Positions 1 through 6,719 of a stretch of DNA of 10,887 nt are shown piece by piece. Made by a program: the position numbers and the translations under genes. Under the pieces are notes generated by a model. It was not told the DNA's origin. It searched no databases and saw only the letters and a program-made list of their open reading frames with translations. Each line of letters opens with the position of its first letter. Positions within the stretch are counted from its first letter, which is position 1. Source of the DNA: CAYGZM01 sp964354365 (GTDB taxonomy: Bacteria; Planctomycetota; Phycisphaerae; Sedimentisphaerales; Anaerobacaceae); assembly GCA_964354365.1 (NCBI GenBank), contig CAYGZM010000128.1:1-10887 (forward strand), written 5' to 3'.

Positions 1-2
1 CG

Positions 3-1463
3 GGCTGGCGGGATACCGACGTCGCAAAACAGGTCCTGGCCAACAGGATCGACAGAGACGACATTATGTTTCTGCCTTGCAGCAAAACCGCCTTGAATAT
101 CTTCCCGATGGTGCAGTTGGCGCGGGTGCTTCATCTCGGTTTCGGGCAAATGGTGCACAAGGGGGATTACTCCATCTCGATAAGCAAACTGACCAAATGG
201 ATGGGGCAGATTGCAAAGAACGCAGGGGTGGAGGTGCTAAGCGGTTTTGCGGCGGAGGACATTATTCTCGATGACGCATCGGGCAAAGCCACGGGTGTTA
301 AATTAGTTGACCGGGGATTAGACAAGGAAGGACACAAACAGCCCAATTATGCCGTCGGCGAGGTCATAAGCGCGGACTTTATCGTGTTGGCGGAAGGCTG
401 CGACGGCTTAGTTACGGAAAAATTCATACAGAAGACCGGCCTGCAAAGGCGGTCGAACCAACTTTATTCGGTAGGCGTCAAGGAGCTGATAAAGGTAACG
501 CCGGAACAGTACAGCCGGTTCACGGCCGGCAGGGTTGTTCATGCGATGGGCTATCCGATATGGACTCCCTTCATCGGGCCGGCGATGTTCGGCGGCGGAA
601 TAGTCTATTCCGGCGAGCAGGATCATCTGGCGGTCGGTATGATTGTCGCAGCGGACTGGAAATACCATGATTTCAATCCACAGGATGCGCTGGCGCTGTT
701 CAAACAACACTCGTTCATCAGACATTTTATTGACGGCGGCACGGTGGTCGAGGCGGGGGCCAAAATGATTCCCGAAGGGGGGTTCTACGCCATTCCGCGA
801 GAGCCGCGGACAGGTAACATCGGCAGGGCGAACGTTATGATACTCGGCGACAGCGCCGGATTCGTAAATATGCTCAAGATAAAGGGGCTGCACAATGCGA
901 TCGATTCCGGCATTCAGGCAGGCAGGGCCATTGCCGAGAGCATGGGCAGTCCCGAGGCTGCGGCGGCGAAATATACCAACCTGGTTGAACATTCCAACAT
1001 TATCAAAGAGATGTGGTCGGCTCGGAATTTTCGCCAGACGGTTGCGAAGCTGGGGCCGCTGGTTGGAATGCCGCTGTCGGTTCTGGGAGGTCTGCTGCCG
1101 AAGTTCCACGTTGAGAAGGACTACGAGGCGATGACCGGTTCAACGTACCGAATCAAGCCGGAGCAGAGCTTCGACAAGGACACGTTCACCGCCGTTGCCG
1201 CCACCAGCCACCGTGAAGAGCAGCCCCCGCATCTAAAGATTCTCGACTCGAACGTGTGTAAAAGCCGGTGTACGCCGGTATTCAAAAGCCCGTGCATAAC
1301 GTTCTGCCCGGCGGGGGTATATGAGACGATTGGCGACCAGGTGAAGCCCGCCAATCCGTCCAATTGCCTGCACTGCAAGACCTGCCAGCGCAAGTGCCCC
1401 TTCGACAACATCCGCTGGACCGTACCCGAAGGCGCCGGCGGACCGAGATACAAACGGATGTGA
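3..1463 (+). CDS. ETF:quinone oxidoreductase with FixX-like ferredoxin tail (5' end outside window)
   Basis: Inner-membrane-associated flavoprotein of the ETF-QO/FixC family, which passes electrons from electron transfer flavoprotein through FAD and Fe-S to a membrane quinone. The frame is open from base 3, so the ATG at 66 is internal and the N-terminal FAD-binding GxGxxG segment lies outside the window. Visible family features are the HKGDYSISISKLTKWM segment, the AEGCDG segment, the C-terminal FAD motif GDSAGFVN followed by KIKGLHNAIDSG (near 846-910), and the C-terminal FCPAGVYE, NCLHCKTC and VPEGAGGP blocks. The core is closest in wording to classical ETF-QO. The tail has eight cysteines (codons at 1257, 1269, 1293, 1305, 1365, 1374, 1383, 1395) in a two-cluster ferredoxin pattern, as in FixX, whereas classical ETF-QO has four cluster ligands. 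Etf/fixAB genes may lie upstream but are not visible. The next gene starts 71 bases downstream. Confidence 0.9.
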   Translation, partial: GWRDTDVAKQVLANRIDRDDIMFLPCSKTALNIFPMVQLARVLHLGFGQMVHKGDYSISISKLTKWMGQIAKNAGVEVLSGFAAEDIILDDASGKATGVKLVDRGLDKEGHKQPNYAVGEVISADFIVLAEGCDGLVTEKFIQKTGLQRRSNQLYSVGVKELIKVTPEQYSRFTAGRVVHAMGYPIWTPFIGPAMFGGGIVYSGEQDHLAVGMIVAADWKYHDFNPQDALALFKQHSFIRHFIDGGTVVEAGAKMIPEGGFYAIPREPRTGNIGRANVMILGDSAGFVNMLKIKGLHNAIDSGIQAGRAIAESMGSPEAAAAKYTNLVEHSNIIKEMWSARNFRQTVAKLGPLVGMPLSVLGGLLPKFHVEKDYEAMTGSTYRIKPEQSFDKDTFTAVAATSHREEQPPHLKILDSNVCKSRCTPVFKSPCITFCPAGVYETIGDQVKPANPSNCLHCKTCQRKCPFDNIRWTVPEGAGGPRYKRM

Positions 1464-1534
1464 AATAGTCGTTGTTTTGAGGCCGATTAACACAGATTGG
1501 CGCTGTTTCTGAACGTGGGACGACCGGTTTTCCA

Positions 1535-2527
1535 ATGAATCTTCGGCAGATTTACGAACCGATAGCGGATGACCTGAAAATGGTCGAGGGCTTGCTTGCT
1601 TCTTCCATCAGCGAGTCGAATGACCATTATGGCCCGGTGATGAGGAGTCTTTTAGTTGAATCGCCGGGCAAAAGGATAAGGCCTGCGCTTGTGTTTCTGT
1701 CGGAGCGAGCGGCTTCGGCAGGGCGCAGCAGCACGTGTGATCGTGGCGAGCTCATCGAGATCGCCACGGCGGTGGAGCTGATACACATAGCGTCTCTGAT
1801 TCACGATGACGTTCTGGACGAAGCGGCCATGCGTCACAGCAGGCCCACGATTAACGCTCGATACGGAGACGACGTTTCGATTGTCTTGGGGGATTACATC
1901 TACTCCAAGGCCTTTCAGCTTATCGGGAATTGCGGCAATACCGACATTTTCGCCTGCATGAGCGAGGCGATACACTCAATGTGCCAAGGCGAGCTGATGC
2001 ACGTTTGTCAGAGGCGCAATCTGGATCTGTCCAAGGACAGCTATATTGTGATCGCAAAGAAGAAGACGGCGTCTCTGTTCGCGGCGTCCTGCCACGCAGG
2101 CACAATTATAGGCAATCACAGCCGGGACCTTCAAACGGCATTAAAGGAATTTGGGCTGAACTTCGGTGTGGCGTTTCAGATTGTGGACGATTGCAGGGAC
2201 GTCATCAGCGAAGAAGGCGATCTCGGCAAAGAACCCGGGCAGGATGTAATTGCGGGGGACATAACTCTGCCTTTGCTGACTCTTTCGGAGGCCGTCGGCC
2301 AGGCCGAGAGAGAAGAAATCAAGAATATGCTCGGATCTGCAGGCGACAAAAGCAATCTGAGGAGATTAAGAGCGATGCTTGCGAACTCCGATGCTTTATG
2401 CAAGACTGAGCAGGTCGTGACGTCTTATCTGGCCGGCGCCAAAGAACGGTTGAACAGGCTTGCGGATTCGGTTTACAAGGAGAGTCTGAGCTGGCTGGTG
2501 GAGCACACTACCCAAAGGAGCTTTTGA
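1535..2527 (+). CDS. long-chain trans-polyprenyl diphosphate synthase
   Basis: Cytosolic class I isoprenoid chain elongation enzyme that adds isopentenyl diphosphate to an allylic diphosphate. Both aspartate-rich Mg2+ motifs are present: DDVLD at residues 91-95 and DDCRD at 218-222. Other family blocks are MRHSRPT after the first motif, GDYIYSKAF, KKKTASLF, FGVAFQIVDD and ITLPLLTL. The residues four and five places before the first Asp are Ser87 and Ala86, both small. In this family a small residue there, rather than Tyr or Phe, leaves the product pocket open, so the product is probably long (heptaprenyl to nonaprenyl range), suited to a menaquinone or ubiquinone tail. IspB-like or HepT-like is the best description; exact chain length cannot be read. 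At 330 residues the length is normal. The ATG has only a poor Shine-Dalgarno match. The stop is 18 bases before the response regulator gene, so co-transcription is likely. Confidence 0.92.
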   Translation: MNLRQIYEPIADDLKMVEGLLASSISESNDHYGPVMRSLLVESPGKRIRPALVFLSERAASAGRSSTCDRGELIEIATAVELIHIASLIHDDVLDEAAMRHSRPTINARYGDDVSIVLGDYIYSKAFQLIGNCGNTDIFACMSEAIHSMCQGELMHVCQRRNLDLSKDSYIVIAKKKTASLFAASCHAGTIIGNHSRDLQTALKEFGLNFGVAFQIVDDCRDVISEEGDLGKEPGQDVIAGDITLPLLTLSEAVGQAEREEIKNMLGSAGDKSNLRRLRAMLANSDALCKTEQVVTSYLAGAKERLNRLADSVYKESLSWLVEHTTQRSF

Positions 2528-2545
2528 GATTTTGCGAGGTGTATT

Positions 2546-2938
2546 ATGGAGAACGCCAGGATATTGATAGTTGACGACGACGTCGATCTTACCAAGGCCC
2601 TGAAGGTCACTTTGGAGAGCCGGAAATATACGGTAGTTACGGCGGCCGACAGAGATGAAGGCATGGAAAAGGCCCAGGCCCAGAAGCCCGATTTGTTCAT
2701 ACTCGACGTAATGATGGGTACATGGCAGGACGGCTTTGAAATGTCGAGGGAGCTCAAGAAAGACCCGCAGTTCAAGGACACGCCCATCCTGATGCTGACG
2801 TCAATCCAGGAGAGAACGGGGATAGAATTCAAATCGACGGCGGGGGATCCGAACTGGCTGCCCGTTGAAGGATTTATGGAGAAGCCCGTAGAGCCCGAAG
2901 CTCTGCTTGCAGAGGTCAAGAGACTGCTGGCGAAATAG
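2546..2938 (+). CDS. single-domain response regulator (CheY-like receiver)
   Basis: A 130-residue stand-alone receiver domain of a two-component system with no output domain. The acidic pocket is D10-D11-D12, the phospho-acceptor is D54 in FILDVMM, the switch Thr is T85 in ILMLTS, and the conserved Lys is K113 in FMEKP. All catalytic residues are present, so phosphorylation is expected. The loop between beta-4 and beta-5 is longer than in CheY and carries a WLPVEGF segment, a pattern I associate with many single-domain regulators of anaerobic bacteria (recollection, not a search). A good GAGGT ribosome site lies at 2536-2540, five bases before the ATG. No histidine kinase gene is visible in the window, so the partner is unknown. 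Without an output domain it probably works by protein contact or phosphorelay. Its place after the prenyl synthase suggests a shared transcript, not necessarily a shared function. Confidence 0.9.
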   Translation: MENARILIVDDDVDLTKALKVTLESRKYTVVTAADRDEGMEKAQAQKPDLFILDVMMGTWQDGFEMSRELKKDPQFKDTPILMLTSIQERTGIEFKSTAGDPNWLPVEGFMEKPVEPEALLAEVKRLLAK

Positions 2939-3012
2939 AACCGCATAAGACAGGTGTTCGCAGAGGTCCTCGATGTGGTCTGAGGAAGTGTGCAAGGCAG
3001 GATTGGGAGTCT

Positions 3013-3017
3013 GGAGG
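3013..3017 (+). promoter_or_regulatory. ribosome binding site for NAD+ synthetase
   Basis: GGAGG lies 6 bases before a TTG at 3024 and 9 bases before a GTG at 3027. No ATG in frame is near the family N-terminus. I prefer GTG at 3027: the spacing is good, GTG is the commoner start, and the product would begin MRAGLGQFN, matching the usual start of NadE. TTG at 3024 would add only one residue. Confidence 0.6.
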
Positions 3018-3026
3018 TAGTATTTG

Positions 3027-4673
3027 GTGCGCGCGGGATTGGGACAATTCAACGCGGTTGTTGGCGATTTGGCGGGCAATGCGCAGAAGATGCGGAGCAT
3101 TTATGCGCGCGCCTTGGAGTCGCAGGTTGATCTGCTCATTTTCCCGGAACTGGCCGTCTGCGGTTATCCCCCGGAAGATTTGCTCTACAAGAAGCACTTT
3201 CTACAGGCCAATCGTCTAACCGTCGAGAAGCTCGCCGTTGACTGTCCGCAGAAGACCATAATCGTCGGTTTTGCCGAAGAATATGAGGGGCAGCGGTACA
3301 ACTGTGCCGCGGTGCTGCAGGGCGGCAAGGTCAGCAAGGTTTACCGCAAAGGCATGCTGCCGAATTACGGCGTCTTCGATGAGCAAAGGTATTTCCGGGC
3401 GGGCGCGGAGCCTGTGCTAATCAAGCTCGGCGATCTCAATATTGCACTTACGATTTGCTTTGACATCTGGAATATCGAATGGCTGCGCAGCTTCCTCAAA
3501 GACCTCGGCCCTATCCGGATGATCCTGAACATCTCCGCCTCGCCGTTCCATTCGGGTAAGATCAAAAAGAGAGAGGATTTGGTCGGCCGATGCGCCAGAG
3601 AGTTCGGCTGCGCCGTATCGTACTGCAATCTGGTCGGGGGGCAGGACGAATTGGTTTTCGACGGTCGAAGTATGTTTGCCGATTCGGGCGGTAAGGTGGT
3701 CGCCCAGGCCCGGGCATTCGATGAGGATTTATTGATTGCTGATATCAATACAGATGCCGGCGGAGCGGTGGTGGTCAGGCCGATGCAGCCCTGGACGCGG
3801 CAGCCGAGCAACTTTATTGACGAGATTTATCAGGCGCTTGTGCTCGGCACAAGAGATTACGCCCGCAAAAACGGGTTCGAGAAGGTGCTTTTGGGTCTTA
3901 GCGGCGGCGTGGACTCCTCTGTAACCGCCGCCATAGCCGCGGCGGCTTTAGGGGCCGAGAACGTTGTCGGTGTCTCAATGCCGTCGAGATTCAACAGCGC
4001 CGAGACGAAAAGCGATGCGAACAAGCTGGCAAAAAACCTCGGCATCGGATTCTTCACGATCCCCATTGAGCCGATGCTCGAGCAGTTCGACGAGGCATTA
4101 AAGACTGTCGAAGGGTGGGACAGCAGAGGTATCGCATACGAGAATTTGCAGGCGCGGATTCGCGGATGCATCCTGATGTCGCTGAGCAATCAACTCGGCT
4201 CGCTGGTTCTGACTACGGGCAATAAGAGCGAAACGGCGGTGGGGTACGCAACTCTATACGGCGACACGGCCGGCGGGTTCGGCGTTATAAAGGACGTACC
4301 CAAGACGGTCGTTTATCAGCTTGCCGAGCACATAAACAAGACGGCGGGCAGGCGGATCATACCTGCCGCCGTGATAAGCCGGGCGCCCAGCGCCGAGCTG
4401 AGACCCAACCAGAAAGACGCCGACTCGCTGCCCGACTACGACATGCTCGACAAAATCCTCGAAGGCTACGTCGAAGAAGACAAATCCGCCCAGGAGCTCA
4501 TCGACTCGCACCTGCCGCCGGACCTCGTCCGCAAAGTCATACGGATGGTGGATCGCAACGAATACAAAAGGAGGTTATGCCCGCCGGGGATAAAGATCAC
4601 GCCAAAGGCCTTCGGCAAGGACCGCCGCCTGCCCATTACAAATCACTACTCCTCGGGCGCCGACGTAAGCTGA
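3027..4673 (+). CDS. nadE: glutamine-dependent NAD+ synthetase
   Basis: Catalyses the last step of NAD+ synthesis: deamido-NAD+ is adenylylated with ATP and amidated with ammonia released from glutamine. Two domains are clear. Counting from the TTG at 3024, the N-terminal nitrilase-type glutaminase (about 1-265) has the triad E42 (IFPEL), K109 (YRKGMLPNYGVFDE) and C144 (TICFDIWN). The C-terminal synthetase (about 270-549) has the ATP pyrophosphatase loop SGGVDSS from residue 293, then TTGNKSE, GYATLYGD and SRAPSAELRPNQ. About 549 residues is normal for the two-domain form and no key residue is missing. The base after the catalytic Cys reads CFD rather than the CED common in NadE; aromatic-Asp at this place is seen in other nitrilases, so activity is still expected. 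The gene starts 85-88 bases after the response regulator and may use the same transcript or its own promoter. No clear terminator follows. Confidence 0.96.
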   Translation: MRAGLGQFNAVVGDLAGNAQKMRSIYARALESQVDLLIFPELAVCGYPPEDLLYKKHFLQANRLTVEKLAVDCPQKTIIVGFAEEYEGQRYNCAAVLQGGKVSKVYRKGMLPNYGVFDEQRYFRAGAEPVLIKLGDLNIALTICFDIWNIEWLRSFLKDLGPIRMILNISASPFHSGKIKKREDLVGRCAREFGCAVSYCNLVGGQDELVFDGRSMFADSGGKVVAQARAFDEDLLIADINTDAGGAVVVRPMQPWTRQPSNFIDEIYQALVLGTRDYARKNGFEKVLLGLSGGVDSSVTAAIAAAALGAENVVGVSMPSRFNSAETKSDANKLAKNLGIGFFTIPIEPMLEQFDEALKTVEGWDSRGIAYENLQARIRGCILMSLSNQLGSLVLTTGNKSETAVGYATLYGDTAGGFGVIKDVPKTVVYQLAEHINKTAGRRIIPAAVISRAPSAELRPNQKDADSLPDYDMLDKILEGYVEEDKSAQELIDSHLPPDLVRKVIRMVDRNEYKRRLCPPGIKITPKAFGKDRRLPITNHYSSGADVS

Positions 4674-5090
4674 CGTTCATCAGGCCGCGCGGTCTGGATT
4701 TCGATGACTCGTATCACTCTGTTCCCCACTGTTGAGCGGACTGTGCAAAATCCGCTAAATTCACGCACCCATCCTGCACGATATCCTGCTCAATCTGACC
4801 TGCGACAATCTTTACAGGCTGACTATGGGCGAGTATGCTACAGATGATAGCGACGAGGTATTGACAGTAGACGATTTAGGCAACAGGGATTCGGGCATCA
4901 TCCGGAATCGAAATGGCGTGGACTAAGCCATCGACAACCTGAGCAACCGATAGAATGAATGATAGAGCTGATGAGGCGGTGAAAAGTAAAGATAGGTAAC
5001 CAAAAATGGTGGGAGTCCATAGCAGGTCCAAGGAAGCCCAGGGCGGTATAGCCGCAAGAGAGGCAAAACTATTTTAGAAAGTGAGATATT
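4674..5090. other. 417-base gap between nadE and the nuclease gene
   Basis: No intact gene is visible. The middle holds the RHS-like relic (4780-4953). A short imperfect inverted repeat around CCGCGCGG lies just after nadE but has no T-run, so I do not call a terminator. Bases 4954-5090 are rich in A and G and hold no ORF; the leader of the next gene has only a weak purine stretch before its ATG. No recognisable insertion-sequence ends or RNA gene were found. Confidence 0.5.
4780..4953 (+). pseudogene. decayed RHS/YD-repeat protein fragment
   Basis: One frame reads through CDNLYRLTMGEY, then DEVLTVDDLGNR, and, after a TAA stop at 4924-4926, AIDNLSNR followed by TAG at 4951-4953. The spaced pattern of D(A/N)LxRLT, DDLGNR and DNLxNR is that of YD/RHS repeats, which form shells of large secreted or contact-dependent proteins. 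There is no start codon with a ribosome site, the piece is under 60 codons, and further stops follow, so it is a relic. It lies between nadE and the nuclease gene and marks a recombination-prone spot. The assignment rests on motif spacing recognised by eye. Confidence 0.5.
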
Positions 5091-6209
5091 ATGGCAATCA
5101 GTGAACAAGCAATAGAAAGTCTGAAGGCTGTCTTGAGGCGAGTCAGCCCAACTTCAGACGATGAATATGACAGGATAGGGGCACAAATCCGAGACGCGAA
5201 AGAGCAAGTAATAGCCAGATACAGGCCAATCTTTTGCCCGGAGAACCTCGATAATCTTACCAGCGAGGATTTCAAGAGCTTCCTCTTATTCAAGAACAAC
5301 CAGCATTGGGATAGTCTTCATCGACAGAGCGGATGGATGACAGCCGACATGGCCAAGCTGAAAGATGCCCTGGGACTTCTGCTCGATGAGAAACTTCCCA
5401 TAAAGACTAGGCTAAACAGATTACGTCCAAGCAAAGGGGAACCGATGGTGAGGGGTTTGGGTCGAGCTGTGATCACTGCAATCTTGCAGGTTATGCATCC
5501 AGACAAGTACGGTGTTTTGAACAACCCGGCCGAAAAGGGAATGAAGAAGACCAAGCTGTGGCCTGAGTTTCCAAGGAGCGCATCCTTCGGTGATAAATAC
5601 GAAATAGTCAATAACGTCTTGGTAGAGGTAGCCCATTCAGCAGGCGCTGACCTCTGGACACTTGATATGCTCTGGTGGAGAGTAGGTACGACTCATACGC
5701 CGAGAGGAATTGGTGTGGTAGAAGGGGGCAGGAGGGGGGAAGATGAACAGGAGACGGATATCGAGTCTTTGGAAGGAATCGGAGTCTCCGACAGTATTTT
5801 TGCCTTGGAGAAGCATCTGCACGAATTTCTCGTGGACAATTGGGAAGCAACAGAATTGTCCAACGAGTGGTCTCTTCTGGAGGAAGATGGAGAGGTAGTT
5901 GGTTCAAGATACGACACGAATGAGGTCGGCGAGATAGATTTACTGGCAAAGCACAAAAGTGACAGAAATTGGCTTGTCATAGAGTTGAAGAGAAATCAGA
6001 GCAGCGATAGCACTGTAGGGCAGATCCTTAGATACATGTCGTGGGTGAGAAGAAAGCTCGCGGCTGAAGGAGATGCTGTGCAGGGGCTTATAGTATGTCA
6101 TCAAATTGATCGCAAATTGCAGTATGCCATTGACGGTCAGAAGGACATTAAATGTATGACTTATCAGGTGAACTTCAAATTGGATACAACACCTGATCTG
6201 AATGAGTAA
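5091..6209 (+). CDS. two-domain protein with C-terminal NucS/DUF91-like PDDEXK nuclease
   Basis: A 372-residue predicted cytosolic DNA-acting protein. The C-terminal part (about 235-355) carries a PDDEXK-type set: helix Glu E240 (FALEKHLHEFL), D283 (GEIDLLAKH), E298 and K300 (VIELKRN), then Q311 (VGQILRYM) in the following helix. Order, spacing and GxIDLL...ELKR...GQxLRY wording resemble the NucS/EndoMS (DUF91) catalytic domain. The N-terminal part (about 1-205) is not the NucS N-terminal domain. It contains GLGRAVITAILQVMHPDKYG, NNPAEKGMKK, SFGDKYE and LWTLDMLWW, wording I associate with N-terminal regions of uncharacterised restriction-like proteins, so it may recognise DNA. An acidic, Gly-rich linker joins the two. 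Arg codons are often AGA/AGG and GC is 37-50% in three lines I counted, against 52-70% in two nadE lines, which suggests transfer. It stands alone between two relics. A role in defence or DNA repair is inference; the nuclease fold is fairly secure. Confidence 0.75.
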   Translation: MAISEQAIESLKAVLRRVSPTSDDEYDRIGAQIRDAKEQVIARYRPIFCPENLDNLTSEDFKSFLLFKNNQHWDSLHRQSGWMTADMAKLKDALGLLLDEKLPIKTRLNRLRPSKGEPMVRGLGRAVITAILQVMHPDKYGVLNNPAEKGMKKTKLWPEFPRSASFGDKYEIVNNVLVEVAHSAGADLWTLDMLWWRVGTTHTPRGIGVVEGGRRGEDEQETDIESLEGIGVSDSIFALEKHLHEFLVDNWEATELSNEWSLLEEDGEVVGSRYDTNEVGEIDLLAKHKSDRNWLVIELKRNQSSDSTVGQILRYMSWVRRKLAAEGDAVQGLIVCHQIDRKLQYAIDGQKDIKCMTYQVNFKLDTTPDLNE

Positions 6210-6719
6210 TGAGTGTTTGGTTTTGTCACGGTTGATTTTCTGTTGTATTGGGGTGGTTACAGGCGGAACTGGTCGGAGCAGTTTGCCGGAGGGTGTTTGT
6301 ACTATTGGCATACCAATGCAAAGAAGATGTTAGAACTTCATTCGGTACCGCCCTGGATTTGTTGGACACAGGTTTGTACATAATCACGCCGCGATCTCCA
6401 CGGCAACGCAAGCATTCTTTTGGTGTCTGGGCAGCAGTTCGATAGCCCAGGCGTCCCATGATCCACTGGTGGTTGTAAAGCTCTTTGAATCCCAACAGGG
6501 TTTGCTGAAGCTCCTCGATGGTCTGAAACGTTCATACCCACAACAGGTTCTCCTTCAACATGCGGACGAAGCGTTCCGCACAGGCATTGCCCTCAGGTTC
6601 CCGCACAAACGCCAGCCAAGCCCACCTGTCAATCAGCATTCCAAATAACCTGTCCACTGGTTCAGTCCAACACGACATTTGTGTCGGTCAGCGACATATA
6701 AACTCTTAATTCTTCAGCG
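6210..6719. other. 510-base gap with transposase relic
   Basis: Bases 6338-6660 hold a decayed transposase on the minus strand. The flanks (6210-6337 and 6661-6719) contain no ORF with a ribosome site, no clear terminator for either convergent neighbour gene, and no inverted repeat ends that I could match. The two intact genes on either side converge onto this gap. Confidence 0.5.
6338..6660 (-). pseudogene. decayed integrase-core (IS3-type) transposase, C-terminal fragment
   Basis: Read on the minus strand from about 6660 the frame gives DRWAWLAFVREPEGNACAERF, then VRMLKENLLWV, a TGA stop (complement of 6532-6534), then TFQTIEELQQTLLGFKELYN and GRLGYRTAAQTP. This is the end of a DDE integrase-core transposase: the Glu in NACAERF matches the last catalytic Glu, and the YN...GYRTP block is the usual C-terminus. 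The internal TGA sits where an Arg (CGA) would fit, a one-base change. The first two catalytic Asp residues and the helix-turn-helix part are missing, so the element is dead. Family within the IS3-like group cannot be fixed. The exact 3' end is uncertain; a stop in another frame lies at 6338. Confidence 0.7.

Noticed and set aside
66..68. ATG 66 as the true start of the ETF-QO gene
   Set aside because: The frame is open to the window edge and the family needs an N-terminal FAD-binding segment of well over 100 residues, which is absent after 66.
408..1109. 233-residue open frame on the minus strand inside the ETF-QO gene
   Set aside because: It overlaps clear ETF-QO motifs on the other strand, has no recognisable domain, and is a shadow of the GC-rich codon pattern.
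4677..4705. Rho-independent terminator after nadE
   Set aside because: The inverted repeat is short and imperfect and no T-run follows it.
4954..5090. Group II intron or retron RNA edge
   Set aside because: Neither the GUGYG-type 5' end nor a domain V-like hairpin is seen, and there is no reverse transcriptase gene nearby.
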